From contig NZ_CP036268.1 in the NCBI RefSeq assembly GCF_007744515.1, forward strand, positions 3,270,712-3,334,711: a stretch of 64,000 bases of DNA. The letters are read 5' to 3'. The number at the start of each line of letters is the position of its first letter. The stretch's first letter is position 1. Made by a program: the position numbers and the translations under genes. This document shows, piece after piece, positions 36,504 to 45,837 of the stretch. This DNA comes from Stratiformator vulcanicus (GTDB lineage Bacteria; Planctomycetota; Planctomycetia; Planctomycetales; Planctomycetaceae). The notes beneath the pieces are model-generated. The model had not been told where the DNA came from. It saw only the letters and a list, made by a program, of their open reading frames with translations, and did not search any database.

Positions 36504-37274
36504 TTACAGTTCGACCGGTGGGTATTCCGGAACGGCGGGGGATAGTTCTCGAATCCAGATGTTGCGGAACCTGACTTCATCGCCGTGAAACTGCAGGCTG
36601 ATCGGTAGCCGCGACGGATGAGCTTTGTACGACGGCGGACGATGCCAAGCGGTATCACCGAGCAACTCGGCGTGATTCTGCACGACAACTCCGTTGTGCA
36701 GCACTGTCGCGTAGGCGGGCCGCAGCAATGCGCCGTGCTTGTCGAATCGCGGGGCCTCAAAAATAATGTCGTATTCCTGCCATTCGCCGGGCTTGCGTGA
36801 CGCGTTGACTTGCGGCGGCCACTGCTTGTAGAGCGAACCGGCCTGCCCGTCGAAATAGGTCTCGTTTTCATAGGAATCGAGGACCTGGACTTCATAGCGG
36901 CCCATCAGAAAAACACCGCTGTTGCCTCGTCCCTGGCCCTTGCCTTCGACCTTCGCCGGGGCAGCCCACTCAATGTGCAACTGACAATCGCCGAAGCCTT
37001 CTTTCGTCGTGATACCGCCACCGGCAGTAATCGCGTAATTATCTTCGATCGTCCATTGTTCGCCGCCTTCCCATTGCGACAGATCGGTGCCGTCGAACAG
37101 AACGACCGCATCGGCGGGAGGGGCGTCGGTCGGGCCGGGATCGACGACCTTCGGCTCCTCCCACTTAATACCGCTTTTGTATTCCGAGGCGAGGAAAGCA
37201 CCGCAAAGCGGGACGAGAGCACAGCAGACGGCGACCAACGGAAAGAGTCGCCGAAGAACGTGTGGGGATGGCAT
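36504..37274 (-). CDS. DUF1080 (3-keto-disaccharide hydrolase-like) secreted protein
   Basis: 256 residues. Signal peptide ([22 protein letters not shown]), then a concanavalin-like DUF1080 domain: [79 protein letters not shown], and [20 protein letters not shown] near the end. These proteins are abundant in planctomycetes; some cleave 3-keto-glycosides, while others probably only bind glycans. The ATG at 37272-37274 starts the signal peptide. It lies downstream of the MATE gene on the same strand with 93 nt between. Confidence 0.88.
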   Translation of the reverse strand: MPSPHVLRRLFPLVAVCCALVPLCGAFLASEYKSGIKWEEPKVVDPGPTDAPPADAVVLFDGTDLSQWEGGEQWTIEDNYAITAGGGITTKEGFGDCQLHIEWAAPAKVEGKGQGRGNSGVFLMGRYEVQVLDSYENETYFDGQAGSLYKQWPPQVNASRKPGEWQEYDIIFEAPRFDKHGALLRPAYATVLHNGVVVQNHAELLGDTAWHRPPSYKAHPSRLPISLQFHGDEVRFRNIWIRELSPAVPEYPPVEL

Positions 37275-37367
37275 GGGCAGCTCCGGTTTCAAGATTTGAA
37301 GTATCGCGATTCTCCCCGCCAGGCCGCAGCGCGGCAACTCACCCGACCGACAAGTTTGTCCGCACTC

Positions 37368-38771
37368 TCAAACGTCGGTATCAACCCAGCGCGCACCGAC
37401 GTAACGGGCCGTCGAGAGGATAGCCCGAACCAAGATATCCACACACATTCCGGCCCACGCTCCGAGCAGCCCGAAACCAAGAACCCAACCGAACAGATAA
37501 GCCAACGGCAGGCGGATCAGAAACACACCTGCGGCCGTGATGGCCAGCGGGAATCGCGTATCCCCGGCTCCCCGCAAGGCTTGAACGTAAACGATCGATA
37601 TGACTAACGGCACCTGAAAGAGCGCGAGCATTCGAAACGGCGGGATTCCTTCAGCGCGGACCGCTTCGCTCTTGTGCATCACGTTATAAATCTGATCTGC
37701 TCCAAAAAAGAATATGAGCGTGATTCCGATTGCCATCAAACCGCACTGACGGACTGCCTCATGCCCGGCAGCGATCGCGCGGTCGGTGTCGGCGGCGCCG
37801 AGCGACTGCCCCACCAGCGCCGAAGCAGCCGCTCCCCAAGCGACCGCCGGAAGGTAGGTGATCGCCTCGACCCGAATCCCGACGATATGCGCCGCCAGTG
37901 CGATTCCTTCGGAATCTCCGGTGCCCATTCGGGCGATGAGCATCAAGAAGAGGAATTGACCGCCCCACATCACGGCTCCATCGGCGGCGGCGGGGATTCC
38001 GATCTTGAGGATGCGTCGTGTCGTCGTGCGATCCGGCTTTAGACCGGCCGGAACGACGAACAATCCGCCGACACCGCGGACCAGCACCGCCGAGATGAGT
38101 ATCGCACCAAGCCCCTTCGCGACGACCGTACCCAAAACGATACCGTCCGCCCCCATCGGCGCGATGGAGAACAGACTCCCCGGCGTTCCGAGGCCGTACA
38201 TGAAGGCGAATGACAAAGCGACATTCAGGACGTTGACTGAGCCGAGCGTGATCAGTGGAACCCGCATGATTCCGGCGCCTCGGTATCCGGCCGCTGCGAC
38301 AAGAATCCAACCCATGAAGACGTGACCGATCGCATCCAATCGCAGATAGCCGACGGCGATACGGGCCGACTCCGCTTCGAGTCCGAGCAATCGAGCCAGC
38401 AGCGGCGCCGTCGGTACGATCGCAAGGGAGAAGGCCGCCGCGACGCCGACCCCGAGAACCAGCGACTGGCTCAGAACAGCTCGGGCATCCTCAAAATCGG
38501 CCCGGCCCCAGCATCGGGCAACGATGGCGGATGTCCCGACGCCGATCAGGCCGACAATCATTGAAGCGAGCCAGCCGACGTAGGCCGCCAAGCCAACTGC
38601 GTTGGTCACGCTCGGTCCCAGCCGACCGGAAAGATAGGTATCGGTGAGGGCCACGCAGAATGACAACAATTGCTCGGTCAATACCGGCATTGCCAAGGCG
38701 AAGATCTGCGAGCGCACCGATCCCGACGACCATCGCCGCGGCGACTCGGAGTTCTTTGTCGTCGCCGGCAT
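37368..38771 (-). CDS. MATE family multidrug/toxin efflux transporter
   Basis: 467 residues with twelve predicted membrane segments and the two-fold pseudo-repeat of MATE exporters: ALAMPVLTEQLLSFCVALTDTYLSGRLG in the first half and IGIPAAADGAVMWGGQFLFLMLIAR in the second, with VQALRGAGDTRFPL. Such proteins export organic cations or drugs using H+ or Na+ gradients; the substrate is unassigned. The ATG at 38769-38771 gives a short polar N-terminus before the first helix. It is downstream of hinT. Confidence 0.9.
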   Translation of the reverse strand: MPATTKNSESPRRWSSGSVRSQIFALAMPVLTEQLLSFCVALTDTYLSGRLGPSVTNAVGLAAYVGWLASMIVGLIGVGTSAIVARCWGRADFEDARAVLSQSLVLGVGVAAAFSLAIVPTAPLLARLLGLEAESARIAVGYLRLDAIGHVFMGWILVAAAGYRGAGIMRVPLITLGSVNVLNVALSFAFMYGLGTPGSLFSIAPMGADGIVLGTVVAKGLGAILISAVLVRGVGGLFVVPAGLKPDRTTTRRILKIGIPAAADGAVMWGGQFLFLMLIARMGTGDSEGIALAAHIVGIRVEAITYLPAVAWGAAASALVGQSLGAADTDRAIAAGHEAVRQCGLMAIGITLIFFFGADQIYNVMHKSEAVRAEGIPPFRMLALFQVPLVISIVYVQALRGAGDTRFPLAITAAGVFLIRLPLAYLFGWVLGFGLLGAWAGMCVDILVRAILSTARYVGARWVDTDV

Positions 38772-38918
38772 TGCGATTCGATCGGTAGAGCAGTGACGCG
38801 GCGAATCGGGCCGAAGAAAGTCTCTGCGTGGAGGCCCTGTGTCATTATTGCAGCCGCGGCCAACTCGTCGTCCCGGCATCTCGCAAGAGTTCAAGAGCCG
38901 CTGACCAACAACGCGTCA

Positions 38919-39296
<378 letters not shown>

Positions 39297-40787
39297 TCAA
39301 AGTCGCTTTTCGGCCACTTCGATCGCCCGCAGCAACACCTTGGCTTTGTTCAACGTTTCTTCGTACTCGGCGCTCGGGACGCTGTCAGCCACCAGACCGG
39401 CGCCAGCCTGCAGAAAAGCCGTCTGCCCGGTGAGCACGATTGTCCGCAGCGCGATGCACGTATCCATGTGCCCGGTAAAATCGATGTAGCCGACGGCCCC
39501 CGCATAGGGTCCGCGTCGATGCGGCTCCATCTCGTCGATGATTTCCATCGCTCGGACTTTCGGCGCGCCGGAGACGGTCCCGGCAGGAAGTCCGGCCCGC
39601 AGCGCATCAATGGCGGTCGTGCCTTGTTTCAGTCGCCCCGTCACATTCGACGTAATGTGCATCACGTGGCTGTATCGCTCGACCTCCATCACGTCGGACA
39701 GCTCAATCGAACCAAATTCGGCGACGCGTCCGACATCATTTCTGGCGAGGTCGATCAGCATCACGTGCTCAGCCCGCTCCTTCGGGTCAGCCAACAGTTC
39801 TTCGGCTAACTTCCGATCCTCTGCTTCGGACCGACCCCGTTTTCGCGTTCCGGCCAACGGCCGAATCGTGACGATATCCTCTTCAACCCGCACCATAATT
39901 TCCGGCGAACTGCCGATCAACGTTGTCTGCGGCAGTGTGAGCAGAAACATGAACGGGCTCGGGTTTACAACGCGGAGTGCGCGGTAAATATCGAGCGGTC
40001 GTGCCGAGGTCTCCCGCCGCAGTCTCTGACTGACGACGACCTGAAAAACGTCACCGGCGCGAATGTATTCCTGGCACCGCTCAACCACCGACTCGAACCC
40101 GGCCTTGGTGAAATTCGATTCGAAATCGATTTGGGGTTCGCCGCTCGTTTCGATGTCGGTCACCTGCAGGTCGTCGACCCCCTGCTGCAACTGCCGACAC
40201 AGATCGTCGACGGCCCGACAGGCCCGGCGATATTCAGCAGTCGCATCCTCTGCGTCGGCAGCCGGTCTCGCATGGGCGACGACAAAGATCGTCTTATTGA
40301 TTTGGTCGAAGATGACCATCCGGTCGTACAGCGCGAAGTGCATGTCCGGCAATTTGCGATCGTCGGACGGAGCGTCCGGCAGGTGCTCGCTATAGCGGAC
40401 GACATCGTAACCCGCATACCCGACGGCCCCTCCACAAAACCGCGGCAGACCCTCGGAAGGCTCGGTCTGATAGTGCTCGAGTAGTTGCTGAAGCTCACCG
40501 AGCGGGTCATCACATTCGAAGCTGCGCTCTTTGTCGCCTTCGGTAATAGTGACCGTAGTCCCGCAGGCGGAGATCGTCAGAAAGGGCGAGGTACCGACGA
40601 AGCTGTACCGCCCGATCTTTTCCCCGCCGACCACACTTTCAAATAAGAACGAACAACCCTCTTGCCGAAGCCGACAGTACGCCGAGACGGGAGTAATCGA
40701 GTCACCGATCAACTGCCGGTAGACAGGGACACGCCGTCCTGCCGCCGCAATCTCTCGGAACACGTCGAAGGGCGGCTCGTGCGTCAT
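39297..40787 (-). CDS. trpE: Anthranilate synthase component I
   Basis: 496 residues of the chorismate-using family: an N-terminal regulatory half with the LFESV block near the tryptophan site, then the catalytic half with [74 protein letters not shown]-like [21 protein letters not shown], and [13 protein letters not shown]. The enzyme makes anthranilate from chorismate and glutamine (with TrpG) at the start of tryptophan synthesis. No trpG or other trp gene is adjacent. The 5' region, shared with mcsB, holds a long inverted repeat. Confidence 0.93.
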   Translation of the reverse strand: MTHEPPFDVFREIAAAGRRVPVYRQLIGDSITPVSAYCRLRQEGCSFLFESVVGGEKIGRYSFVGTSPFLTISACGTTVTITEGDKERSFECDDPLGELQQLLEHYQTEPSEGLPRFCGGAVGYAGYDVVRYSEHLPDAPSDDRKLPDMHFALYDRMVIFDQINKTIFVVAHARPAADAEDATAEYRRACRAVDDLCRQLQQGVDDLQVTDIETSGEPQIDFESNFTKAGFESVVERCQEYIRAGDVFQVVVSQRLRRETSARPLDIYRALRVVNPSPFMFLLTLPQTTLIGSSPEIMVRVEEDIVTIRPLAGTRKRGRSEAEDRKLAEELLADPKERAEHVMLIDLARNDVGRVAEFGSIELSDVMEVERYSHVMHITSNVTGRLKQGTTAIDALRAGLPAGTVSGAPKVRAMEIIDEMEPHRRGPYAGAVGYIDFTGHMDTCIALRTIVLTGQTAFLQAGAGLVADSVPSAEYEETLNKAKVLLRAIEVAEKRL

Positions 40788-41091
40788 TGCTCTGTATCGT
40801 TGCCGATCGGACGATCATTCACAGCTAAATTTAAACGTTCGCAGCCGACCGGGGTCTCTGAAAATGTCCCGACGCAGCGTCGCGGCACACGATACGAATC
40901 AAAGAGGCAAAACGCAAAAGGTCCCCCAAGTGCCGCGACGGGCCGACATCCCCGTATCCCCATGCGACAGGTCATTTTACGGCGTCTCCGGGGTCGAAGT
41001 GGAGCGTTGACAGTCGATTCCCGCCCGCTAGAATCGCCCTGTCGCGGGGGCGGATGTCGACCGCGGTCGATCGCCCGAAGGAGTGTCCGAC
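40788..41091. other. Divergent intergenic region trpE/mcsB
   Basis: About 304 nt. It holds an 11-bp inverted repeat (CGTCGCGGCAC at 40878-40888, GTGCCGCGACG at 40930-40940), an 8-bp pair (GCGACAGG at 40964-40971, CCTGTCGC at 41038-41045), and a sigma-70-type promoter for mcsB. No trp leader peptide with tandem Trp codons was found. Confidence 0.5.
41007..41034 (+). promoter_or_regulatory. Sigma-70-type promoter of mcsB
   Basis: TTGACA (41007-41012) and TAGAAT (41029-41034) are separated by 16 nt, near the optimum of 17. The expected transcription start is around 41041, about 50 nt before the proposed mcsB start. Confidence 0.6.
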
Positions 41092-42153
41092 TTGAATCTC
41101 AATGCGCTGATCGAGACGAGCGGCGAGTGGCTTCGCGGCGGCGGACCGGAATCCGACATTGTCGTATCGAGCCGGATTCGACTCGCGAGAAATCTCGCCC
41201 AATTCCCCTTTCCGATTCGCGCCAGCGATGCGGTGAAAGCGGAAGTCTCAGAGCTGCTGTGCAACCGGCTGCTTGACCTCGATTTCGGGCCTCAGCTTTA
41301 TTCGCTCGATGTCGGAGATCTGAACGAAGTCGACCGGCAGTTTCTTGTCGAGCGACAGCTCATCAGCCGCGAATTGTCTGACGGCGTTGGGCCGCGCTGC
41401 GTGTGCATCAGTCGCGAAGAGAACCTCAGCGTGATGGTCAACGAGGAAGACCATCTTCGCGTTCAGGTTCTGCACAGCGGGTTCTCACTGGGCGATACTT
41501 GGTCGCAAATCAGTGAGTTGGACGACAATATCGAACAGCACGTGACATACGCGTTCAGCGACCGATTTGGCTATCTGACATCCTGCCCGACCAACTGCGG
41601 CACCGGCATTCGCGTCAGCGTCATGCTGCACTTGCCGGCGCTAGTGCTCACAAAAGAAATTCAGAAAGTCTTTCAGGCCCTTCAGAAGATCAGCCTTGCC
41701 GTCCGCGGCCTCTATGGCGAAGGCAGTCAGGCGATGGGTGACTTCTATCAGGTCTCCAACCAGGTCACGCTCGGCAAGAGCGAGCAGCAGATCATCGAGA
41801 ACGTTCAGGAAGTGATCCCGAACATCATCGCCTACGAACGTCGGGTGCGTAACAAGCTGGTCAGCGAAAACAGGCGGAATCTGCACGACCAGATCGCTCG
41901 GGCCTATGGCATTCTTCGCAACGCTCAAACCATCAGCAGCGAAGAGACGATGCACCTGCTTTCAAGCGTCCGCATGGGCGTGAATCTCGGACTGATCGAT
42001 GAACTCGAGATGGCGACGGTCAACGAAATGTTGATCCAGACGCAGCCTGCTCACCTGCAGAAATTGCGTGGTGAAGACCTGCAATCGGCCGAGCGGAACG
42101 TCGCGCGAGCTTCATACCTCCGCGAGCGGCTGACCGGCGACTTCACCGGCTGA
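41092..42153 (+). CDS. mcsB: Protein arginine kinase McsB
   Basis: 353 residues from a TTG at 41092-41094. An AAGGAG site (41078-41083) lies 8 nt upstream, ideal for this start, whereas it overlaps the alternative GTG at 41083. The family start MNLNALIETSGEWLRGGGPESDIV also fits. Kinase motifs: SSRIRLARN, NEEDHLRVQ, SCPTNCGTG and RGLYGEGS. The C-terminal RNVARA resembles the phospho-arginine allosteric motif RDxxRA with Asp replaced by Asn. McsB phosphorylates arginines to mark proteins for ClpCP. Unlike Bacillus, no mcsA, ctsR or clpC is next to it. Confidence 0.9.
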   Translation: MNLNALIETSGEWLRGGGPESDIVVSSRIRLARNLAQFPFPIRASDAVKAEVSELLCNRLLDLDFGPQLYSLDVGDLNEVDRQFLVERQLISRELSDGVGPRCVCISREENLSVMVNEEDHLRVQVLHSGFSLGDTWSQISELDDNIEQHVTYAFSDRFGYLTSCPTNCGTGIRVSVMLHLPALVLTKEIQKVFQALQKISLAVRGLYGEGSQAMGDFYQVSNQVTLGKSEQQIIENVQEVIPNIIAYERRVRNKLVSENRRNLHDQIARAYGILRNAQTISSEETMHLLSSVRMGVNLGLIDELEMATVNEMLIQTQPAHLQKLRGEDLQSAERNVARASYLRERLTGDFTG

Positions 42154-42200
42154 TCCGACACCGTCGTTAGACCCGCCGTCCGACGTCAACGGGCGATCTG

Positions 42201-42791
42201 CTACTCGACGGAGACGCCGGTGAAATACTTCGGCTCATTCCCCTGCTTCCACTTAATGTTGCAGCCGATGCTCGGCGATTGATCTTCCGGCACCGACTCG
42301 CCCGCCAACACCTGATCGCAGGCAGCCCGTAAATCTTTGCCCGTGATCGGCTTGTCATTGCCCGGTCGGCTGTCGTCGAATTGGCCGCGATAGACAAGCT
42401 TGTGCTCGGCGTCGAACAGGAAGAAGTCAGGCGTGCAGGCGGCTGTGTACGCCTTGGCGACTTCCTGCGTTTCGTCGTAGAGATAGGGGAACGAATAACC
42501 GACGGCAAGAATCTCTTCCGCCATTTTTTCGGGACTGTCGGCTGGGTAATTCTCGACGTCGTTCGAACTGATTCCGACGACGTTAATTCCTTTCATGCGG
42601 TATTCGTCCGCGAATTTCGCGAGATCGGTGTTGAGGTGTTTCACGAACGGGCAGTGATTGCAGATGAACATGACCAGCAGCGGATTGCCGCTCAAATCGG
42701 CACGCGACGTGACCTGACCGGTCGGATCGGGAAGCGAAAAGTCGGGCGCTTCGGTACCAAGCGGGAGCATCGTAGAGGCGGTCTTGACCAT
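42201..42791 (-). CDS. Thioredoxin-fold AhpC/TSA-type protein
   Basis: 196 residues of the thioredoxin/peroxiredoxin superfamily: TEAPDFSLPDPTG, then CxxC at Cys44-Cys47 (MFICNHCPFVKHL), GINVVGISSNDVENYPADSPEKM, FPYLYDETQEVAKAYTAACTPDFFLFD, and GNEPKYF at the end. The CNHC site suggests thiol-disulfide chemistry; the AACTPDFF block resembles redoxin domains found widely in planctomycetes. No signal peptide is seen, so it is cytoplasmic. It is convergent with mcsB, with 47 nt between. Confidence 0.85.
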   Translation of the reverse strand: MVKTASTMLPLGTEAPDFSLPDPTGQVTSRADLSGNPLLVMFICNHCPFVKHLNTDLAKFADEYRMKGINVVGISSNDVENYPADSPEKMAEEILAVGYSFPYLYDETQEVAKAYTAACTPDFFLFDAEHKLVYRGQFDDSRPGNDKPITGKDLRAACDQVLAGESVPEDQSPSIGCNIKWKQGNEPKYFTGVSVE

Positions 42792-43031
42792 CGGGAGAAC
42801 CTTTGGGCATCTGAGGGTAAAGAAATCGAAGCCGACGATTTAAAACGCTTTGCCAAGTGCGACCGCTGTCAGTAGACGCGGACGTCGTCGACTGAAATTG
42901 TCTCGGAGTTAGCAAGGATTGACGACATTCGAACCTACAGAGCCAGCCGTCCGAGTTCAATCGGTCAAATTAGCCCTGCGGTTCTGAATGATCGCGATCG
43001 CTGAAGGCATCCGGTAATCCCTCGCTGCCGA

Positions 43032-43550
43032 TTACTTGCCGCCGTGATAGCGATCGATGAGTGCCGGGATAAGAGGTTGGGGCACAAATTGCTCCAGACG
43101 GTCCGCGACCGCTCTTCCGCCGAAGCGGGCAATCTGTTTGATCAGCGTGCTGGAGACGTGCGAATAGCGTTCGTTGGCCATCAGGAATACGGTCTCGATT
43201 CGCGGCTCTAATGTCCGATTCGTGAGGGACATCGTCAGTTCCAGTTCAATGTCCATCAGGCTTCGCACGCCGCGAAGCAGAACTCCCGCGCCAATCTTTC
43301 GGACGAATTCAACCGACAGCCCCTCAAATGTTTCAATTGAGACTTCGGGAAGATCACCACAGACATCCGTCAGCATTGCCGCCCGCTCGTTCGGCTCGAA
43401 CAAGGCTTCCTTGTCGGGATTGCGTCCGATCCCGACCGTCAGCCGATCGAAGATTTCAGCCCCGCGATGAATGATGTCGACGTGCCCCAACGTCACGGGA
43501 TCGAAACTGCCGACGTACACCGCATGTCTTTTGTCTAAATCGTCAGCCAC
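43032..43550 (-). CDS. coaD: Phosphopantetheine adenylyltransferase
   Basis: 172 residues of the nucleotidyltransferase family: YVGSFDPVTLGHVDIIHRG (nucleotide-binding TxGH), EALFEPNERAAML, ETFEGLSVEFVRKIGAGVLLRGVRSLMDIELELTMSLTNR and SHVSSTLIKQIARFGG, all CoaD signatures. It adenylylates 4'-phosphopantetheine in CoA synthesis. It begins with GTG (43548-43550), preceded by GAGGG. It is divergent from the Hsp20 cluster. Confidence 0.93.
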   Translation of the reverse strand: MADDLDKRHAVYVGSFDPVTLGHVDIIHRGAEIFDRLTVGIGRNPDKEALFEPNERAAMLTDVCGDLPEVSIETFEGLSVEFVRKIGAGVLLRGVRSLMDIELELTMSLTNRTLEPRIETVFLMANERYSHVSSTLIKQIARFGGRAVADRLEQFVPQPLIPALIDRYHGGK

Positions 43551-43735
43551 TGCTTACCCTCATCTCTCTTCAACGAACCTCAGCAACGAGAACAACCTGC
43601 CGTTCCGGCAGATGATCTCGTGATCGGCGTCACAAACCGGGCGGACATTCGTGCATTGCTGTTGAGTTCTCCGCCCGCGCAGCGTCTTTAAATCGAATTC
43701 AAATAACAACTTACACCGCGGCTCTGGATGGATGA

Positions 43736-43764
43736 CTTGAAAGGTACATCAGTTGCTCCCTCAT
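43736..43764 (+). promoter_or_regulatory. Sigma-32 (RpoH)-like heat-shock promoter of the Hsp20 cluster
   Basis: CTTGAAA (43736-43742) and CCCTCAT (43758-43764) are spaced by 15 nt, close to the enterobacterial sigma-32 consensus CTTGAAA-N(13-17)-CCCATnT, and lie 32 nt before the first hsp20 start. No CIRCE/HrcA element was seen. Confidence 0.45.
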
Positions 43765-43796
43765 CTTTAGCAATTGAATCCCTCTGAGCGAGCTAT

Positions 43797-44315
43797 ATGC
43801 CGGTCTTTCGACTGCATCACAATCTCGGGTCGCTTCGCGATCTCGAACAGGAGGTGGACCGCCTGCTGCGGAATGTGCAGTTGACGGTACACGGAGTTCG
43901 AGCCCGACGGAAGTTTCCCGCGATCAATGTCTACGAGGTCGACAACGAGTATTTGTTGACCGCCGAGTTGCCGGGGACACAACTTTCCGACTTGGAGTTA
44001 ACTGTTGCCAACGGCATGTTGACATTGCGGGGCAAGCGTGCCGATCTGGACCACGTCTCCGAATCATCGTTTCGCCGGTCCGAACGATTTCACGGTGGGT
44101 GGGAGCGCTCAGTACCGCTGCCGGAGCGAGTCATTGAAGACAAGCTCGCGGCGACGTTCGCCAACGGCGTGTTGAAAATTCGGCTGCCCAAAGCGGTTCA
44201 GTCGCCGGCGAGGAAGATTCAGATCAACGCCGATCAGGAGAATCCGGACGCGACCGAAAGCCGAATCGATTCGGGTTCGGACGTGTCGAGCGAGGTGATC
44301 CGCCCTAATGAGTGA
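43797..44315 (+). CDS. Small heat-shock protein Hsp20, first copy
   Basis: 172 residues: an N-terminal arm, the alpha-crystallin domain (about 38-135) with PAINVYEVDNEYLLTAELPG and LEL-x-VANGMLTLRGKR, the RFHGGWERSVPLPERV loop, ATFANGVLKIRLPKA and a polar C-terminal tail. It lacks a clear IxI anchor near the end. Hsp20 binds unfolding proteins without ATP. It begins 32 nt after a sigma-32-like promoter, and its end overlaps the next hsp20 by 8 nt, so the two are translationally coupled. Confidence 0.92.
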   Translation: MPVFRLHHNLGSLRDLEQEVDRLLRNVQLTVHGVRARRKFPAINVYEVDNEYLLTAELPGTQLSDLELTVANGMLTLRGKRADLDHVSESSFRRSERFHGGWERSVPLPERVIEDKLAATFANGVLKIRLPKAVQSPARKIQINADQENPDATESRIDSGSDVSSEVIRPNE

Positions 44316-44724
44316 TGACTTGATCGAAAACTCTGGCGAATTCGAAGCCTCCGATGCCGACGAAACGCAGTCTTCGGAGGAGACCGAGCCACGCTTCGTC
44401 TTCACGCCCCCGATCGATATTTTCGAATCGGAGGAGGGATTGGTTCTGCACGCGGACTTGCCCGGCGTTTCAAGTGAAACGCTTGATCTGCAGGTGCAGG
44501 ACAACAAACTGACGCTGTTCGGCAGAGTCAATCCACCGGTTCCCGACAATGCGGAACTTCGGTATCAGGAATACGAAGTCGGCGATTTCCTCCGCTCGTT
44601 TATCCTGAGTGACGAAGTCGATCACGAACGCATCACCGCTTCGCTTCAGAACGGTGTCTTGAAGGTGACGTTGCCGCGTGCCCCGCGCACAGCCGCCAGA
44701 CGCATCGAAGTCAGCCCCGAATAG
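44308..44724 (+). CDS. Small heat-shock protein Hsp20, second copy
   Basis: 138 residues: a short acidic, probably disordered N-terminus (EASDADETQSSEETE), then the alpha-crystallin domain with PPIDIFESEEGLVLHADLPGVSSETLDLQVQDNKLTLFGRV and ASLQNGVLKVTLPRA, ending TAARRIEVSPE. It overlaps the first copy by 8 nt (start at 44308). It probably arose by tandem duplication, but the divergence from the first copy suggests an old event and perhaps hetero-oligomers. Confidence 0.92.
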   Translation: MSDDLIENSGEFEASDADETQSSEETEPRFVFTPPIDIFESEEGLVLHADLPGVSSETLDLQVQDNKLTLFGRVNPPVPDNAELRYQEYEVGDFLRSFILSDEVDHERITASLQNGVLKVTLPRAPRTAARRIEVSPE

Positions 44725-44816
44725 GCGAGCAAGAAGCGGCATCAGCTCCTCTCGGAAGGTCTGGGGATTCTCTTGATCCGCTCAAGTGGGTCGGCGTGTA
44801 CAATCAGGGAGACTAC

Positions 44817-44872
44817 GTTCATGTTCTATAAACCCTGTTACGGGGTTCATGTTCTATAAACCCTGTTACGGG
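44817..44872 (+). repeat. Tandem duplication of a 28-bp unit upstream of the third hsp20
   Basis: Two near-perfect copies (44817-44844 and 44845-44872) beginning GTTCATGTTCTATAA and ending CCTGTTACGGG. The unit contains an AACCC...GGGTT inverted repeat across the junction and TATAAA. It lies 75-131 nt upstream of the third hsp20 start, so it may be a duplicated regulatory site. Confidence 0.7.
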
Positions 44873-44947
44873 TTCGGACAGGACTTGGCGAGTTGACTCT
44901 CTCGTGACGAAATATCGCTCTTCAATGCATTTTTGGGAGACAAACAC

Positions 44948-45463
44948 ATGACCGACGACAGCGAAACCAAGATGGACCAGCCGACGAAAATGACGTTTGA
45001 TCGGCTGCGGCGAGATTTCGAAGGCTTTGTGGAAGGGGCCGTTGCCAGAGGCTCGCAAGCTCTCGATACGATCGGTGTTCGCGCAGGCGAACCCGTGCCC
45101 GCACCGGTCGACATCTACGAAGTCGATAACAATTTGCACGTGGTCGTTGATCTTCCGGGCGTCTCTTCCGATGCGATCGTGTTGCAACTCGACGGTAATG
45201 TCCTCGGTTTGCTTGCGACGCCGGCGGAAGATGCGACCAAAGGTAAGATCCATCGCAAAGAGCGATCGGTGGCTGCGATCTCGCGGAAGATAAATCTGCC
45301 GGTACCGGTCGATGGAGATTCGGCGACGGCCGATGTTTCGAACGGCGTGTTGAGCATCACGTTGCCATTGGCTCCGACCGCCCGTTCCCGCTCGATTCCG
45401 ATTTCGACGGCAGCGCCAGCGGCGGAGCAGGGATCAACGATGGAGCCGATGTCGGCAACTTAA
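44948..45463 (+). CDS. Small heat-shock protein Hsp20, third copy
   Basis: 171 residues: a charged N-terminal helix (TFDRLRRDFEGFVEGAVARG), the alpha-crystallin domain with APVDIYEVDNNLHVVVDLPGVSSDAIVLQLDGNVLGLLAT, HRKERSVAAISRKINLPVPV and ADVSNGVLSITLPLA, then SRSIPIS (an IPI anchor motif) and an Ala-rich tail. It stands 223 nt after the second copy and carries its own upstream region with the 28-bp tandem repeat, so it may be separately controlled. Confidence 0.9.
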   Translation: MTDDSETKMDQPTKMTFDRLRRDFEGFVEGAVARGSQALDTIGVRAGEPVPAPVDIYEVDNNLHVVVDLPGVSSDAIVLQLDGNVLGLLATPAEDATKGKIHRKERSVAAISRKINLPVPVDGDSATADVSNGVLSITLPLAPTARSRSIPISTAAPAAEQGSTMEPMSAT

Positions 45464-45529
45464 ATCGTGTTGCCACTCCGCTTCGCTATCAGCCCAGCGG
45501 CCATAGCGATCATCAGATCGGATGCGAAT

Positions 45530-45826
45530 TTATTCGTCGCCGACCGGCTCAGCGCCTGCCGGCGGCGTGCCTTTACCGGCGCGAACATAGTTCGTGCGGG
45601 CCGCTCGATACGCGGCCGGATCGGGTTCCTGTTCTGCGGCGGTCTCTCCGCGCGCATATTCGCGGAAATACCGCTTGAGGAACGGCACGCACCAACCGCA
45701 TCCCGTTCCGGCCCCGCCGCATTCGCTGATCTGGCTCGGGACTCGCGGCTCGTGCACGCGAATAAAATTCACGATTTTCCGCTTCGAGACGTGAAAGCAC
45801 AGGCAGACCTTATCATCCAACTCCAT
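45530..45826 (-). CDS. BFD-like [2Fe-2S] ferredoxin
   Basis: 98 residues with the Bfd cluster motif: Cys8-x-Cys10, 32 residues, then Cys43-x-x-Cys46 (GTGCGWC), exactly the CxC-X32-CxxC spacing of bacterioferritin-associated ferredoxins. In the family, Bfd reduces ferric iron stored in bacterioferritin; similar domains serve nitrite reductases. The tail is longer than Bfd and Pro/Glu-rich. No bacterioferritin gene is in sight. It lies 11 nt after the zinc-ribbon protein gene on the same strand, so they are probably co-transcribed. Confidence 0.82.
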   Translation of the reverse strand: MELDDKVCLCFHVSKRKIVNFIRVHEPRVPSQISECGGAGTGCGWCVPFLKRYFREYARGETAAEQEPDPAAYRAARTNYVRAGKGTPPAGAEPVGDE

Positions 45827-45837
45827 TTTGTACGTCC

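Noticed and set aside
36322-36588. Short plus-strand open frame beside the DUF1080 gene
   Set aside because: It lies antisense to the end of a well-supported gene and has no recognisable sequence.
40788-40877. Leader peptide for trp attenuation
   Set aside because: The short frames upstream of trpE have no Trp codon run and overlap no clear terminator pair.
43597-43676. Hairpin CTGCCG-TTC-CGGCAG and a 7-bp GGGCGGA/TCCGCCC pair upstream of coaD
   Set aside because: Short GC-rich pairs are expected by chance in DNA of this composition.
43551-45463. Possible CIRCE (HrcA) operator near the heat-shock genes
   Set aside because: Neither TTAGCACTC nor its N9 mirror GAGTGCTAA is present.
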